A DNA stretch of 64,000 nt from Chloroflexota bacterium (GTDB lineage Bacteria; Chloroflexota; Dehalococcoidia; Tepidiformales; Tepidiformaceae). Shown here piece after piece: positions 62,724 to 64,000 of the stretch. The stretch covers positions 62,001 through 126,000 of the forward strand of contig JAPPAK010000002.1 in assembly GCA_026705605.1 (NCBI GenBank), given 5' to 3'. The notes beneath the pieces were generated by a model. The model did no database searches, had not been told where the DNA came from, and saw nothing but the letters and a program-made list of their open reading frames with translations. Position 1 is the stretch's first letter; each line of letters starts with the position of its first letter. The position numbers and the translations under genes were made by a program.

Positions 62724-63988
62724 TCTGTCTCTCGCAGTGCCTCGATCTCGCGGAGTGATTCAATAGCATGGTACTGCTCGCCGGGCCCGATGACTGTCAG
62801 GAATACCCTGTCCGACCCCTGGTTGTCATCTGCCCCGTACTGCAGCGCGAACCCCTCGATGTCGAACGCATCCGCCTCACGGAGGCTGTTCAGGAAGCAC
62901 TCCCGGTCCAGATTCCGCCCGCAGCGCTCAAGTCCCGCGATGGCGAGCCGGCCGGCGAGATAGCCCTCGAGCGACACGAACCCCGGTGTCACGTCGGGCG
63001 CGTATGCCGCCAGCGCTCGCTGGTACGCCGCCACAACCGCCAGCGAGTCGTCCTCCGGGAAGGGCACCACCTGTGTCACCAGCACACCGACGCCATCGGA
63101 CCCCAGCTCCTGCGCCAGCGCGTTGCTGCCGACGAACGAGACGTTCAGGAAGAGCGCGTCCGACCCAAGCCGCTTGGCCCACTTGATAAACGTCGCCATC
63201 GGCTCGTAGGCGCCGATCATGATCACCGCCTCGGGGTCGTTCTCCAGCAGGTCGAGCACGGCCGCCTTCACCGCCGAGGTGTTGCGTGTGTAGCGCCCCA
63301 CGGCCACCGCCTCGCTGCCCCGCCGGGCCAGCGCCTGCTGCACGCCGTCGTACCCGCTCCGCCCGTACGAGTCGTCCTGGTACAGGATCCCGATCCGCTC
63401 GATGCCAAGGTCGGCCCTCAGCCGCTCAACCATCTCCTCGGTCTCCTGCGCGTAGGACGCGCGCAGGTTGATGATGTTGCTCCACTCCGGATCCCGGAGG
63501 AAGCCGGCCCCCGTGAAGGGCGCGATGTAGGGAGCGCCCGCTGCAAAGGCGATCGGCGTGGCCGAGCGGGACGTGGGCGTTCCCACCGCGCCGATCAGGG
63601 CAAACACGCCCTCGCCGATGAGCTGCTGCGTGTTGGCGATCGCCGCCTCCGGTTCATACGCGTCGTCCAGCGATTTCAACTCGATCCGGCGTCCGTGCAC
63701 GCCGCCGTTCTCGTTCGCCTCGTGGAACGCGGCCTCGATCCCGAGGCGCATGTTCGTGCCGAGCGCCGATGCTGGTCCGCTGAACGCCGCCGACTGCCCG
63801 AAGAGCACCCGGTCCTCGAACACTCCCGGAGTACCCCTGTCGATCGCCTCGGTAGCAGTCGCGGTGGCGGTCACCGTGCCCGCGTCGTCGTCGCCGCCCC
63901 CCGAGCAGCCGAGCCCTATGAGAGACCCGATCAGGAGAGAACAGACGCCTGCCAGCCAGGCGACGCGTACGGACCGCGATCGCCTCAT
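62708..63988 (-). CDS. LivJ/TorT-like substrate-binding lipoprotein coupled to the histidine kinase
   Basis: 426 residues. Signal with lipobox LIGLGC (Cys28), an Asp/Thr-rich linker, and one peripla_BP_6 fold: LFGQSAAFSGPASALGTNMRLGIEAAFHEANENGGVHGR in segments, QLIGEGVFALIGAVGTPTS, IGILYQDDSYGRSGYDGV, GFVSLEGYLAGRLAIAGLERCG. It resembles amino acid or amide binding proteins, yet no permease is adjacent. The 16-base overlap with the kinase gene indicates a sensor role: ligand-bound protein signalling to the kinase's outside domain. The start ATG 63988 leaves only 12 bases of the window upstream. Confidence 0.87.
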   Translation of the reverse strand: MRRSRSVRVAWLAGVCSLLIGSLIGLGCSGGGDDDAGTVTATATATEAIDRGTPGVFEDRVLFGQSAAFSGPASALGTNMRLGIEAAFHEANENGGVHGRRIELKSLDDAYEPEAAIANTQQLIGEGVFALIGAVGTPTSRSATPIAFAAGAPYIAPFTGAGFLRDPEWSNIINLRASYAQETEEMVERLRADLGIERIGILYQDDSYGRSGYDGVQQALARRGSEAVAVGRYTRNTSAVKAAVLDLLENDPEAVIMIGAYEPMATFIKWAKRLGSDALFLNVSFVGSNALAQELGSDGVGVLVTQVVPFPEDDSLAVVAAYQRALAAYAPDVTPGFVSLEGYLAGRLAIAGLERCGRNLDRECFLNSLREADAFDIEGFALQYGADDNQGSDRVFLTVIGPGEQYHAIESLREIEALRETEWLND

Positions 63989-64000
63989 CGCACCTTGCGG

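Overview
The window is a chromosomal segment of a very G+C-rich bacterium. Third codon positions are almost all G or C. Several start codons are GTG or TTG. Many genes carry a TANNNT-type -10 box placed so close to the start codon that the mRNA must be leaderless or nearly so. Proline/alanine/threonine/glutamate-rich lipoprotein linkers, long-chain CaiB-type CoA transferases, luciferase-like monooxygenases and repeated flavin monooxygenase paralogues together suggest a Chloroflexota bacterium of the Dehalococcoidia/SAR202 kind. A high-GC actinobacterium cannot be excluded. No rRNA, tRNA, CRISPR array, insertion sequence or prophage was seen.

Layout. 1-13.6 kb: a patchwork of small oxidative and hydrolytic enzymes (MOSC end, arylamine N-acetyltransferase, alpha/beta hydrolase, VOC proteins, PPOX-type flavoprotein, MFS exporter, haloacid dehalogenase, Tat-exported SnoaL-like protein, SDR, a P450-methyltransferase pair, aldo/keto reductase, CocE hydrolase). 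13.6-17.7 kb: a tight five-gene minus-strand operon (CoA transferase, crotonase, PEP mutase/isocitrate lyase-like enzyme, SRPBCC protein, unknown protein). 17.8-31.1 kb: carboxymuconolactone decarboxylase-like protein, luciferase-like oxidoreductase, second P450, a lower-GC orphan with a PD-(D/E)XK signature, GMC oxidoreductase, second CocE hydrolase, acyl-CoA-dehydrogenase-type monooxygenase, twin VOC genes, Gfo/Idh/MocA oxidoreductase and a large molybdopterin oxidoreductase. 31.2-36.2 kb: two tandem MMPL/RND exporters. 36.3-42.9 kb: two more monooxygenase paralogues, YbaK-type deacylase, HSL-type esterase, SDR and a second CoA transferase. 42.9-46.6 kb: oligopeptide-type ABC importer genes (binding protein and two permeases, no ATPases). 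46.7-50.2 kb: Rieske protein, aldo/keto reductase, luciferase-like oxidoreductase and tyrosine phosphatase.

50.3-64 kb is the transport and signalling end. It holds an 813-residue lipoprotein made of two tandem LivJ-type binding domains, a convergent livHMGF operon whose LivH carries an exported beta-sandwich domain at its N terminus, an NfeD protease-flotillin pair, a VapBC-type toxin-antitoxin pair under a perfect 19-bp palindrome, and a LivJ-like lipoprotein gene overlapping a hybrid-free sensor histidine kinase gene (a TorT/TorS-like arrangement).

Taken together the segment reads as an accessory catabolic region. Importers and sensors for organic acids or amides sit beside a broad set of oxygenases, reductases, hydrolases and CoA-handling enzymes. 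The only gene-free stretch over 300 bases is 24998-25486. It contains two related bidirectional terminator hairpins, several copies of a short dispersed repeat and a possible structured RNA.
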